Shown here piece by piece: positions 15,773-23,084 of a stretch of DNA of 44,688 bases. Origin of the DNA: Pontibacter qinzhouensis. GTDB taxonomy: Bacteria; Bacteroidota; Bacteroidia; Cytophagales; Hymenobacteraceae. The stretch is taken from positions 1 to 44,688 of the forward strand of contig NZ_VRTY01000049.1 in assembly GCF_008017455.1 (NCBI RefSeq), given 5' to 3'. Every line of letters begins with the position of its first letter. The first letter of the stretch is position 1. The translations under genes and the position numbers were made by a program. Under the pieces are notes generated by a model. That model was not told the DNA's origin and did not search any database. It saw nothing but the letters and a program-made list of their open reading frames with translations.

Positions 15773-16606
15773 ATGGAGCTATTCAACCAGACTTGCCTGA
15801 AGTGCAGCAAAGTGATAACAGAGGCCTACAGCACCTCCTTCACCCTAGGAATAAAGACGCTGCACCGCAAATTTCATTTCCCGATTTATGCTATTTATGG
15901 GTTTGTGCGGTTAGCCGACGAAATTGTAGATACCTTTCATGACTATGAGAAGCGTGAGCTGCTGCAGGACTTTAAGCGCCAAACCTCCGATGCACTCGAA
16001 AAACGCATAAGCCTGAACCCGGTGCTGCAATCCTTTCAGGAAGTTGTGCATACCTACCACATCGACCGCTCTTATATAGATGCCTTTCTGAAAAGCATGG
16101 AGATGGACCTGGATGACCATGTGTACGACCGGGCGCTGTACGAGGAGTACATCTATGGTTCTGCTGAAGTAGTAGGCCTTATGTGCCTGAAGGTTTTCTG
16201 CGAAGGCGACCACGAAATGTTCGACCGCTTAAAGAAACCCGCCTGCAGCCTGGGAGCCGCTTTTCAGAAAGTTAACTTCCTGCGCGATTTTAAAAGCGAT
16301 TACGATGAGCGTGGGCGCGTTTATTTCCCTAAAGTCGATATCAAGAATTTCAACAACATAAGCAAAGCAGAGATAGAAGCCGATATAGTGAAGGACTTTG
16401 AGGAAGCTTACAAAGGCATACTGGCACTTCCGCGTGGCGCACGCATGGGAGTTTACCTGGCTTATGTGTACTACCTGAAGCTTTTTAAGCGCATCCAGCA
16501 CCTGCCTGCAACCCATATACTGCAGGAACGCGTAAGAATACCAGACAACACTAAGCTGGCACTGTTGCTGGGCTCCTATGTCAGGTATAGATTAAATGTG
16601 ATTTAA
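15773..16606 (+). CDS. crtB: Phytoene synthase CrtB
   Basis: This 277-residue squalene/phytoene synthase family protein condenses two geranylgeranyl diphosphates to phytoene, the entry step of carotenoid synthesis. Both aspartate-rich Mg-binding motifs are present: DEIVD at residues 49-53 and DFKSD at 172-176, the latter followed by DERGR. The protein is slightly short (many CrtB are about 300). The gene follows crtI by 73 bases, and the next gene starts 1 base after its stop. A single AAACAAA half-site like those in the sigma operators lies 12 bases before its start, which may be chance. Confidence 0.92.
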   Translation: MELFNQTCLKCSKVITEAYSTSFTLGIKTLHRKFHFPIYAIYGFVRLADEIVDTFHDYEKRELLQDFKRQTSDALEKRISLNPVLQSFQEVVHTYHIDRSYIDAFLKSMEMDLDDHVYDRALYEEYIYGSAEVVGLMCLKVFCEGDHEMFDRLKKPACSLGAAFQKVNFLRDFKSDYDERGRVYFPKVDIKNFNNISKAEIEADIVKDFEEAYKGILALPRGARMGVYLAYVYYLKLFKRIQHLPATHILQERVRIPDNTKLALLLGSYVRYRLNVI

Positions 16607-16607
16607 C

Positions 16608-17138
16608 GTGAGAAAACTTCTGCTGATTTTCCTGTTCTGTGCAACAGGCCTTGCCTTTGGTAATAATTTGAATACATATAACCTGCCGGAATTACGGAAA
16701 AAATACCTGGCAGCCAGCCAGGATAGTGAGGAAGGAAAAAGCTTCTATGCACTCATGAGCAGTTATAAAGAAAAGGAGCCGGTGGTAATGGCTTACAAAG
16801 CGGTGTCGGAGGCGACCATGGCCAAGTATGTCTGGAACCCTTACCAGAAGCTGAAGCACTTGAAGCAATCGGCTGCTATTTTTGATGAAGCGGTACAGCT
16901 AGATAACCAGAACCCGGAAATCCACTTTCTGCGGTTTACGGTGGAGCACTACGTGCCGCGCTACCTGAACCTGAGCAACCATGTGGCAGAAGATAAAAAA
17001 ATAATTATGCAAAGCCTGAAGGCGCATCCCAACTCGGGCATCTCGCCGGAGTGGGCCCGCACCATGCGCGACTTCATGCTGACAAAAGACCATTGCACAG
17101 AAGAAGAAAAAAAGGTTTTGCGCAACGTAAACATCTAA
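16608..17138 (+). CDS. Secreted protein of unknown function in the carotenoid operon
   Basis: This 176-residue protein begins at GTG 16608, one base after crtB, and ends directly before crtYcd. It has a clear N-terminal signal peptide (RKLLLIFLFCATGLAFG, residues 2-18), then a mostly helical soluble region with a TPR-like spacing around residues 80-110 (SAAIFDEAVQLDNQNPEIHF). There are few cysteines, no membrane segment and no enzyme motif I know. Its tight placement between two carotenoid enzymes implies a linked job, perhaps in pigment placement or envelope organisation, but this is guesswork from position only. Confidence 0.75.
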   Translation: MRKLLLIFLFCATGLAFGNNLNTYNLPELRKKYLAASQDSEEGKSFYALMSSYKEKEPVVMAYKAVSEATMAKYVWNPYQKLKHLKQSAAIFDEAVQLDNQNPEIHFLRFTVEHYVPRYLNLSNHVAEDKKIIMQSLKAHPNSGISPEWARTMRDFMLTKDHCTEEEKKVLRNVNI

Positions 17139-17837
17139 ATGTACATCTACCTATACCTCGATATTTTTACTATCTTTTTCCCGTTTCTGCTTTCTTTCGA
17201 TAAGAAGGTAGCATTTTATAAAAACTGGCCTTATCTGTTTCCGGCGATCCTGCTGAACGCTGTCTTGTTCATTATCTGGGATGTGTTGTTTACAAAGGCA
17301 GGTATCTGGGGTTTTAATGAGGCGTATCTGGTGGGCATATACCTGTTCAACCTACCGCTGGAGGAGGTTCTTTTTTTTATAGTGGTGCCGTATGCCTGTG
17401 TCTTTATCTATGATGTGCTAAATGCGTATATAACTAAAGACCTGTTGCAACGATCCGCCAAACCTGTAACCTACGCGCTGGTGCCGGTGCTGGTGCTGCT
17501 GGCCTTGCTCAACGCAGAGCGCCTGTACACCTCCATAACTTTCGGGCTTTTAGCGCTGCTGCTGTTGGTGCACCTGAGGGTGTTTGGTACCCGAATTCTG
17601 GGTCGCTTTTACCTGATGTACCTGGTGCACCTGGTGCCTTTTCTGCTGGTAAACGGCGTGCTGACGTACCTGCCCATTGTGTGGTATAACAACGACTATA
17701 ACCTGGGCCTGCGCATAGTTTCTATTCCGGTAGAAGATACCATGTACTCTATGCTGATGTTGTTGCTCACAATTTCCGTCTACGAAAAGCTGCGGCAGCG
17801 CCAGACCAAAAAACATTTTGAACCACATCTTGTTTAG
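17139..17837 (+). CDS. Lycopene beta-cyclase, fused CrtYc-CrtYd type
   Basis: This 232-residue integral membrane protein has six or seven hydrophobic segments and two repeated lycopene-cyclase domains. Each domain has its acidic motif: PLEEVLFF at residues 73-80 and IPVEDTMYS at 196-204. These correspond to the heterodimeric CrtYc and CrtYd cyclases of actinobacteria, here fused as in other Bacteroidota and as in archaeal and fungal fusions. It closes both ends of lycopene to beta-carotene. The stop overlaps the possible GTG start of ispH. Confidence 0.88.
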   Translation: MYIYLYLDIFTIFFPFLLSFDKKVAFYKNWPYLFPAILLNAVLFIIWDVLFTKAGIWGFNEAYLVGIYLFNLPLEEVLFFIVVPYACVFIYDVLNAYITKDLLQRSAKPVTYALVPVLVLLALLNAERLYTSITFGLLALLLLVHLRVFGTRILGRFYLMYLVHLVPFLLVNGVLTYLPIVWYNNDYNLGLRIVSIPVEDTMYSMLMLLLTISVYEKLRQRQTKKHFEPHLV

Positions 17838-17842
17838 TGTGT

Positions 17843-18688
17843 ATGAAGAGCCTCCAAGTCACAATAGATTCAAATTCCGGATTCTGCTTTGGTGTGGTAT
17901 ATGCCATACAAATGGCAGAGGATATACTGGAGGAGCAGGGATACCTGTATTGCCTGGGCGACATCGTGCACAACGACGAAGAAGTGGAGCGGCTGCAGCA
18001 GCAGGGCCTTCGTATTATTGACCACCACCAGCTCCGGGAGCTCCGGAACGAAACTGTTCTGATAAGGGCACATGGTGAGCCACCAGAAACCTACCAGACC
18101 GCCCTGGAGAACAACCTGACGATTATTGATGCCTCTTGCCCGGTGGTGCTAAAACTGCAAAACCGCATAAAAGCCTCATACGATAAAAACGAGAAAATCT
18201 ACATCTACGGAAAGCACGGGCATGCTGAGGTAATGGGCCTGCTGGGGCAGACAAACAATAACGCTGTTGTGTTTGAAGGCATAGATGACCTGCTGCAACA
18301 CCAGTTGCCGCAACAGGTAACGCTTTACAGCCAAACCACTAAAAGCACCGATAATTTCTATAAGGTAAAAGAAGTGATGGAGCAGCAGGGGGTAGAGGTG
18401 CTTGCCAACGACACCATCTGCAGGCAGGTCTCTAACCGCGACAAGGATTTACGCAAATTTGCCGCTCAGTTCGATAAGGTTATCTTTGTATCAGGCACTA
18501 AATCCTCTAACGGTAAAGTTCTGTACCAGGTCTGTAAAGACACCAACCCCGAAACCCGTTTTGTGTCGAAGGTGGAGGAGTTGCAACAAGAGTGGTTTAC
18601 CAACGGCGATACCGTAGGGATTTGCGGTGCTACCTCTACGCCACTTTGGCTCATGGAAGAAGTTCGGGATGCATTGCAGCAATTTTAA
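17843..18688 (+). CDS. ispH: 4-hydroxy-3-methylbut-2-enyl diphosphate reductase IspH
   Basis: This 281-residue iron-sulfur enzyme makes IPP and DMAPP in the last step of the MEP isoprenoid pathway. The three cysteines that hold the cluster are in GFCFGV (near residue 13), DASCPVV (near residue 98) and the late CGATSTP motif; RAHGEPP is also typical. The ATG at 17843 is preferred; a GTG two codons earlier overlaps the crtYcd stop. Placing ispH inside the carotenoid operon would raise precursor supply together with pigment enzymes. The next gene, crtW, starts directly after its stop. Confidence 0.92.
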   Translation: MKSLQVTIDSNSGFCFGVVYAIQMAEDILEEQGYLYCLGDIVHNDEEVERLQQQGLRIIDHHQLRELRNETVLIRAHGEPPETYQTALENNLTIIDASCPVVLKLQNRIKASYDKNEKIYIYGKHGHAEVMGLLGQTNNNAVVFEGIDDLLQHQLPQQVTLYSQTTKSTDNFYKVKEVMEQQGVEVLANDTICRQVSNRDKDLRKFAAQFDKVIFVSGTKSSNGKVLYQVCKDTNPETRFVSKVEELQQEWFTNGDTVGICGATSTPLWLMEEVRDALQQF

Positions 18689-19378
18689 ATGGTTAGAGCA
18701 GGTCAGAAAGACGTTCGTGGAATAGTGATTGCGGCAGTTATTATAATCGCCTGGTTTCTGCTGCTGGCTTATTTGTTGCAGCTGCCTGTTAATTTCACAT
18801 CGCCGGTTACCTACCTGTTCGTGCTGCTGCAAACACACCTCTACACCGGTATGTTTATAACCGCCCACGATGCCATGCATGGCGTGGCAGCACCGGGTCG
18901 TCCTGCTTTAAATAAGGCACTCGGAACCGTGGCGGCTTTTCTTTTTGCCTATAACTGGTACCCACGCTTACTGCCTCGCCACCACCAGCACCACCGCCAC
19001 GTGGCAACCGACCAGGACCCTGATTTTCATCATGGTTCCTTCTGGCCCTGGTACTTCAGTTTTCTGAAGCAGTATATTACCTGGTGGCAGCTCCTGCTCA
19101 TGGCCATTACCTTTAACGTGCTAAAATTCTTTTTCCCTATCGAGAACGTGGTGCTTTTCTGGATGCTGCCTGCTATTCTGGCTACCTTTCAGTTGTTTTA
19201 CTTCGGTACCTACCAACCGCATAAAGGCGAGCATGAGCCAGGCAACAAGCATAAATCAACAACACAGTCTAAAAACCATGTTTGGGCTTTTTTAAGTTGT
19301 TACTTTTTCGGGTACCATTACGAGCACCACGACAAGCCATACCTGCCTTGGTGGCAACTGTATAAAGAGAAAACATGA
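18689..19378 (+). CDS. crtW: Beta-carotene ketolase CrtW
   Basis: This 229-residue membrane di-iron oxygenase adds 4-keto groups to beta-ionone rings. Its histidine boxes are HDAMH (60-64), HHQHHRH (98-104) and GYHYEHH (208-214), the last followed by PWWQL as in known CrtW. FGTYQPHKGEHE is also typical. It is the last gene of the operon and its stop lies inside the left arm of a long terminator stem. With CrtZ upstream the set predicts canthaxanthin/astaxanthin-type ketocarotenoids and an orange to pink-red colony. A general fatty-acid desaturase is a less likely reading. Confidence 0.85.
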   Translation: MVRAGQKDVRGIVIAAVIIIAWFLLLAYLLQLPVNFTSPVTYLFVLLQTHLYTGMFITAHDAMHGVAAPGRPALNKALGTVAAFLFAYNWYPRLLPRHHQHHRHVATDQDPDFHHGSFWPWYFSFLKQYITWWQLLLMAITFNVLKFFFPIENVVLFWMLPAILATFQLFYFGTYQPHKGEHEPGNKHKSTTQSKNHVWAFLSCYFFGYHYEHHDKPYLPWWQLYKEKT

Positions 19379-19428
19379 GAGGCAAAAAAGGGAACGGCAG
19401 TGGCTCCCTTCTTTGCCTCTCATGTTTT
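19370..19428 (+). terminator. Terminator of the carotenoid operon
   Basis: A 24-bp stem with one mismatch (19370-19393 with 19405-19428) and an 11-base loop is flanked by A- and T-runs, so it may act in both directions. Its left arm includes the crtW stop codon. Confidence 0.82.
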
Positions 19429-19464
19429 GCTATATAAATAGCATACCTTCAGTTGAAGCAGTCA

Positions 19465-19521
19465 AATTATTCAAATAAAAATAGCCTTCCAAAGGTTTTT
19501 TATCAGAAACTTGCCAAGGGG
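19465..19521 (+). repeat. 57-bp dispersed element, copy R7
   Basis: Begins AATTATTCAAATAAAAA, has the centre CCTTCCAAAGG and ends CAAGGGG (final T changed to G). It pairs with copy R8 in opposite orientation 32 bases away, in the convergent gap between crtW and the HMA gene. It shares the inner word TTTTTATCAGAAA with copy R3. Confidence 0.85.
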
Positions 19522-19553
19522 GGCTACCCGACATAATTCAATTTCCTGCACTA

Positions 19554-19610
19554 ACCCTTGAATAATTTGGGGCTAAAGGCCTTATGAAGGGCAAAATCAT
19601 TAGAATAATT
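19554..19610 (-). repeat. 57-bp dispersed element, copy R8
   Basis: Read on the minus strand it begins AATTATTCTAATGA, has CCTTCATAAGG in the centre and ends CAAGGGT. It sits head-to-head against R7 and 27 bases past the HMA gene's stop. A second ATTATTCAAGG overlaps its right end. Confidence 0.82.
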
Positions 19611-19637
19611 TGTGGCAAGGAAGCTTTGTAAGGCACT

Positions 19638-19994
19638 TTAGTGGTCGCCAGCTTCTTTTTTGCAGCAATCATCTAACCTGTTGTAGGCACGCTCCTGGGC
19701 TGGTTTATCGTCTGCATCGTACCCTGTGGCGTTTACAGCTTTAATAATATTCTCGGGGTTCGTTTTTTTGCTGTCGTACACAACAGTGAACATTTTCGAC
19801 TTCACATCCAGAGATGAGGATTTAACACCTTTCTCGTAGGCCATTGCCTTTTCAAGTGTTTTTTTGCACATACTGCAAACGGCAGAAGTTTTAATTTGCA
19901 CGGTCTCTTCCCCTTTTTTCTGTGACTGTGCTTGAACTGCCGTGCTTAGCATAAACATGGTAAAAGCGAAAAAGATAGCTTTCAGGTTTTTCAT
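19638..19994 (-). CDS. Secreted heavy-metal-associated (HMA) domain protein
   Basis: This 118-residue protein has a signal peptide (residues 1-22, ending VQA) and one HMA fold. The metal-binding CxxC is Cys40-Ser-Met-Cys43 (VCSMCKK), followed by a typical ferredoxin-like pattern (VVYDSKKTNPENIIKAVNATGY). The tail carries a second cysteine pair (DDCCKK, 110-111). Such periplasmic proteins bind copper or related soft metals. It is the last gene of a minus-strand run behind a TonB receptor (38-base gap) and a Cys-rich HYC_CC_PP-like protein, so metal uptake or detoxification is likely. Which metal is not decided by sequence. Confidence 0.82.
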   Translation of the reverse strand: MKNLKAIFFAFTMFMLSTAVQAQSQKKGEETVQIKTSAVCSMCKKTLEKAMAYEKGVKSSSLDVKSKMFTVVYDSKKTNPENIIKAVNATGYDADDKPAQERAYNRLDDCCKKEAGDH

Positions 19995-20032
19995 GGTTGT
20001 AATAAATTATTAGTTATTGAAAAGTAGAGTGA

Positions 20033-22243
20033 TTAATGAATTTTAAAACGCATGCCGGCATACAGGATGCGGCCGGTAACTGGTCCCCACACCATGCTGG
20101 CATCAAAGTTTGGACCAAACGGATCTGAAGCTCCCAGAATGGGAGTTGGCTGGCGGTAATTGAGCAGGTTCTCACCGCCCAGGTAAAAGTCCCAGTGCTT
20201 GAAGGCCCTCGAAACCTGGCCGTTCAGTACAAAAAAACGGTCAGAGTTCCGGGTGTTCAAATCTGTTCCACTTTCTTGCATGGTGGCAAGTGGCATCAGG
20301 CCAAAATATTGGGTTGTCAGGTCGGCGCGCCACTTGTCGAAGGGGGTAGCGAAGCCGAGGTTAAGGAAAAATCGGTGCTGCGGCACCATCGGGCGCTGCT
20401 CTAATTGCCCCTGGTACGTCGACCTTACATCGAAATATTTATATGCCGTTTTAACTTCAAGTCCTTCCAGAACTTCGTACTGCAGTTCAGCCTGTAAGCT
20501 GCTGGAGTAGGAGCGGCCCTGCAGGTTATAAAATGCGATGTGGTGCGGTGTGCTGTACATATCGGCCACCACCTGGTTCTGGAAGGTAGTGTAGTAATAA
20601 TCGGTGATAAAAGCACCTGGCTGGCCGCGCAACTCAAAATACTGGGTAAAGGAGCCTCCAAAATTCCAGGCCTGCTCCGGTTGCAGCGCCTCCTTAAACA
20701 CAAACCTGCGGGAGCTCACCAGTGCCGCCGTGTTTTCTGCCACAGGATTTGCCACCCGAAAACCCTTGCCTGCCGCCACCCTGAAAATGGTGGTTGGTGT
20801 AGCATCGTATTTAACATTCAGCCTTGGCGTAAAAACAGTGCCATAGAGATTATGAAAATCAAGACGGCTACCTGCCACCAGTGTCAGGTTTTGGTTATTG
20901 GTGTACACATACTCCAAAAATGCGCCCGGTACAAGCTCTGTCCGGGAGAATGAGGTGTCAGAGAGGGTTTCGCTGTAGTCGTCGAGGTGGTAGCTTAGAC
21001 CTGCCTTGTAGGTATGGCCTGTATGGCCTATTATCGACTGAAAAATTAACCTTGCAGTGGCATTATTCTGTTCTCCGCTGTAGTTTCTGGGGCCGTACAA
21101 GGCATTAAACTTATGGTGCGCTGCTGAGGTAATGAGGCCGATGCTCTGGTATGGTTTGCCAGAAAAAGTATAGGAGGTTTTGTTGTAAGCCGAGAACCTG
21201 TCTGTTTCAGACTCGGTGCCATAACTGGAGCCGGGGCCTGCTGCTTCTCCTTTCTCATAGTTCATTTGCCCTCCCAGCCGCGATTCCTGCAAACCATTAA
21301 TGCCAAACTCCGACACAATGGCTTTGTGTTCATATTTCCACTTGTTATACACATTGTACTGTGTGCCCAGCGAAAGGTCCATAAACCCATCGTTGTTGCG
21401 GTCTACTCTGTTGCCCAGGTGGTCGGTGTGCAGCATAAGCACGGTGCTCCATTTCGGCGATACCTGCGCCGAAGCATTGAGGTTGGCATCGAACTTGGCC
21501 AGGCTGTTGCCATACAGGTTCAGGTACAGGCGCTCTGTCTTTTCAGGGTCTTTCAGTTTCACATTCACCTGCCCCGATATAGATTCATAACCGTTCAGGA
21601 CAGAGCCCATTCCTTTTATAATATCTATAGACTCGATAAAGGTGCCCGACAGGTAGTTGAGCCGGTAAGGTGCGGCCAGGCCCCGGAGTTCGGGTATGTT
21701 ATCGGTGGTAAGCAGGGTGTAGGCGCCATCCAGGCCCAGCATCTGGATTTGCTTTGCCCCAGACACGGCATCGGTGGTGGAAACCTCTACTGAGGCGTTG
21801 GTCTCAAAACTTTCGGCCAGGTTACAGCAGGCCGATTTCTCAAGATCGCGGTTGGTTATAACCTGCGAATTGGTGGGGCTGATGGCTGAAAGGCGCTGCG
21901 TCTGCCCTTCTACTACCACTTCTTTTATACTGGTGGAGGGTTGCAGCACCACAGTTATCTTCTCTTTGCCGGCAACGGCTAGGGTGTCGGGCTTATAGCC
22001 AATAAAGCGTACCACAATGGCGGCATGGGTGGCATCCGATTTGGGCAGATGAAAAAAGCCGCTTTCATCTGTTACTGTTCCTGTGGTGGTGCCTACCCAA
22101 AGAACAGTGGCACCAATAACTGGAGAGTACTGCTGATCCACTACCTGGCCATGCAGGTTCTGGGCAAGTGCAGGTGCTGCGCTGCCAAAAGACAGCACCA
22201 ACACGACTGCATTTAAAAAGCTGTTGTTTTTAAATGAAAACAT
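20033..22243 (-). CDS. TonB-dependent outer-membrane receptor, metal-linked
   Basis: This receptor of about 736 residues has a signal peptide ending AALAQ-like (PALAQ), a carboxypeptidase-regulatory-like domain (HGQVVDQQYSPVIGATV), a plug domain (with ELRGL and YESISGQVNVKL) and a C-terminal 22-strand-type barrel. The plug carries an unusual paired cysteine in SACCNLAESFE. A neighbouring HMA protein and a Cys-rich HYC_CC_PP-like protein suggest transport of a metal or metal complex such as copper. The ATG at 22243 (MFSFKNNSF) is preferred because the signal peptide follows directly; an upstream in-frame start at 22276 would add 11 residues. Confidence 0.85.
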   Translation of the reverse strand: MFSFKNNSFLNAVVLVLSFGSAAPALAQNLHGQVVDQQYSPVIGATVLWVGTTTGTVTDESGFFHLPKSDATHAAIVVRFIGYKPDTLAVAGKEKITVVLQPSTSIKEVVVEGQTQRLSAISPTNSQVITNRDLEKSACCNLAESFETNASVEVSTTDAVSGAKQIQMLGLDGAYTLLTTDNIPELRGLAAPYRLNYLSGTFIESIDIIKGMGSVLNGYESISGQVNVKLKDPEKTERLYLNLYGNSLAKFDANLNASAQVSPKWSTVLMLHTDHLGNRVDRNNDGFMDLSLGTQYNVYNKWKYEHKAIVSEFGINGLQESRLGGQMNYEKGEAAGPGSSYGTESETDRFSAYNKTSYTFSGKPYQSIGLITSAAHHKFNALYGPRNYSGEQNNATARLIFQSIIGHTGHTYKAGLSYHLDDYSETLSDTSFSRTELVPGAFLEYVYTNNQNLTLVAGSRLDFHNLYGTVFTPRLNVKYDATPTTIFRVAAGKGFRVANPVAENTAALVSSRRFVFKEALQPEQAWNFGGSFTQYFELRGQPGAFITDYYYTTFQNQVVADMYSTPHHIAFYNLQGRSYSSSLQAELQYEVLEGLEVKTAYKYFDVRSTYQGQLEQRPMVPQHRFFLNLGFATPFDKWRADLTTQYFGLMPLATMQESGTDLNTRNSDRFFVLNGQVSRAFKHWDFYLGGENLLNYRQPTPILGASDPFGPNFDASMVWGPVTGRILYAGMRFKIH

Positions 22244-22283
22244 AAAATCCTGAAATGGTAAATTTTCTGAATACAAAATGAAG

Positions 22284-22306
22284 GCACAGGCATAAGGTGC
22301 CTGTGC
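22284..22306. other. Intercistronic hairpin
   Basis: A perfect 9-bp stem (GCACAGGCA / TGCCTGTGC) with a 5-base loop lies between the HYC_CC_PP-like gene and the TonB receptor. With only a weak T-run after it on the minus strand, it may set relative expression or mRNA ends within the operon. Confidence 0.45.
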
Positions 22307-22331
22307 AAGCGTGGTTTGAAGATCAGAAAAT

Positions 22332-22733
22332 CTATATGATCAGGATGTGGATGAAGTGAAGGAGCTGCCTGCCCGCCCTGAGAGGCGAACTGTCTGCAGA
22401 ATAGAGGGCGATATGCCGTACACTTCCATCGATGAACCTGTGAAAGGCAAAAGAAGGAGCGGTCAGCGGGAAGAAATCAGGAATGTTCAGCTGAAACGAT
22501 TTCAGAGAGGAGACAGGCTCCAGTTTCTCAAAAGAAAATTCCTCTGTGCAGCAGTCGTCAGCCTGGCTGCCAGCAGCGGCCTTTTTACAACAGCTATCTT
22601 CTTGCGCCTGTTCTTTGGCAGGTTTCACAGAGGCCATGTTGCAGAGCGTATCGCTAAACGCCATACCTACTGAACCCAGCAAGATGCAAAGGGTCAGAAA
22701 GAGAACAAACGTATGGCGAACGAGGAGTTTCAT
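22332..22733 (-). CDS. HYC_CC_PP-family-like Cys-rich secreted protein
   Basis: This 133-residue protein has a signal peptide (residues 1-26), a lone Cys31, then two cysteine pairs (Cys48-Cys49, Cys61-Cys62) and a Pro-containing C-terminal region. The layout resembles the small HYC_CC_PP proteins of Bacteroidota that sit beside TonB receptors. The HYC and PP signatures are degenerate here, so the assignment is tentative. ATG 22733 is chosen because the signal peptide begins there (MKLLVRHTFVLF). It leads the operon. A -7-like TATATTTG (minus strand, 22738-22745) lies only 4 bases upstream, and MraZ-like repeats lie just beyond it. Confidence 0.6.
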   Translation of the reverse strand: MKLLVRHTFVLFLTLCILLGSVGMAFSDTLCNMASVKPAKEQAQEDSCCKKAAAGSQADDCCTEEFSFEKLEPVSSLKSFQLNIPDFFPLTAPSFAFHRFIDGSVRHIALYSADSSPLRAGRQLLHFIHILII

Positions 22734-22756
22734 GCTGCAAATATACACAATAGCTT

Positions 22757-22789
22757 CCACTTTCTCCCACAAGTACCACTTTCTCCCAC
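22757..22789 (-). promoter_or_regulatory. MraZ-type GTGG repeats, reverse strand
   Basis: On the minus strand four GTGG words, most within AAGTGG[G/T], occur with 10-, 9- and 10-bp periods (CCAC at 22757, 22767, 22776 and 22786 on the plus strand). This is the layout of MraZ operators. They lie 24-56 bases upstream of the HYC_CC_PP-like start codon. Confidence 0.5.
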
Positions 22790-22940
22790 TTTTGCTGTTG
22801 TTTTCAAACTTTTAAATGCTTCGTTTAATAGATATGTGCTAAATGCTTGATTATTAATGCATTTTAAAATTAAGCCTCGAATATTAATTAATTTAAATGT
22901 ATCATGCAAATTTAGTTTTCACCAAAATGATAAAGAAAAA

Positions 22941-22987
22941 TGTGGATAATGTGGATAAGTGGAGTGGATAACCATAATTTATCCACA
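22941..22987. promoter_or_regulatory. DnaA-box cluster, candidate origin or DnaA-controlled site
   Basis: Two perfect DnaA boxes TGTGGATAA lie directly in tandem (22941-22949, 22950-22958). A one-mismatch box AGTGGATAA is at 22963-22971 and a perfect box in the other orientation, TTATCCACA, at 22979-22987. An AT-rich tract lies immediately to the left, as at many bacterial origins. Confidence 0.55.
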
Positions 22988-22989
22988 AA

Positions 22990-23019
22990 GTGGTAAAAAG
23001 TGGGAGATTGTGGTTGTGG
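22990..23019 (+). promoter_or_regulatory. MraZ operator (GTGG repeats) upstream of mraZ
   Basis: GTGG words at 22990, 23000 and 23010 have an exact 10-bp period, with a fourth at 23016. The first two read AAAGTGGT and AAGTGGG, matching MraZ boxes described in other bacteria. They overlap the -33 element, so MraZ would repress its own operon. Confidence 0.65.
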
Positions 23020-23043
23020 TGTTTTCCTGATTCGTTACATTTG
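23014..23043 (+). promoter_or_regulatory. dcw promoter (Bacteroidota -33/-7 type)
   Basis: TTG at 23014-23016 and TACATTTG at 23036-23043 are 19 bases apart, fitting the Bacteroidota TTTG / TAnnTTTG promoter with a weak -33. Transcription would begin about 35 bases before the mraZ ATG. Confidence 0.55.
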
Positions 23044-23084
23044 TATACTCCTGAATACTATAGGAGCCATTAAACAAATGTTAC

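Larger units (their letters stand above)
22734..23084. other. Divergent control region with DnaA and MraZ-type boxes
   Basis: In order: a -7-like element for the minus operon (22738-22745), reverse-strand GTGG repeats (22757-22789), a very AT-rich tract (about 22800-22940; by hand count 11 G/C in the 60 bases from 22861), a DnaA-box cluster (22941-22987), forward GTGG repeats (22990-23019), and the mraZ promoter (23014-23043). No small gene is seen. Confidence 0.6.

Noticed and set aside
22738..22745. TATATTTG as the promoter of the metal operon
   Set aside because: It would start transcription at or near the ATG and no -33 is correctly spaced, so it is mentioned but not called.
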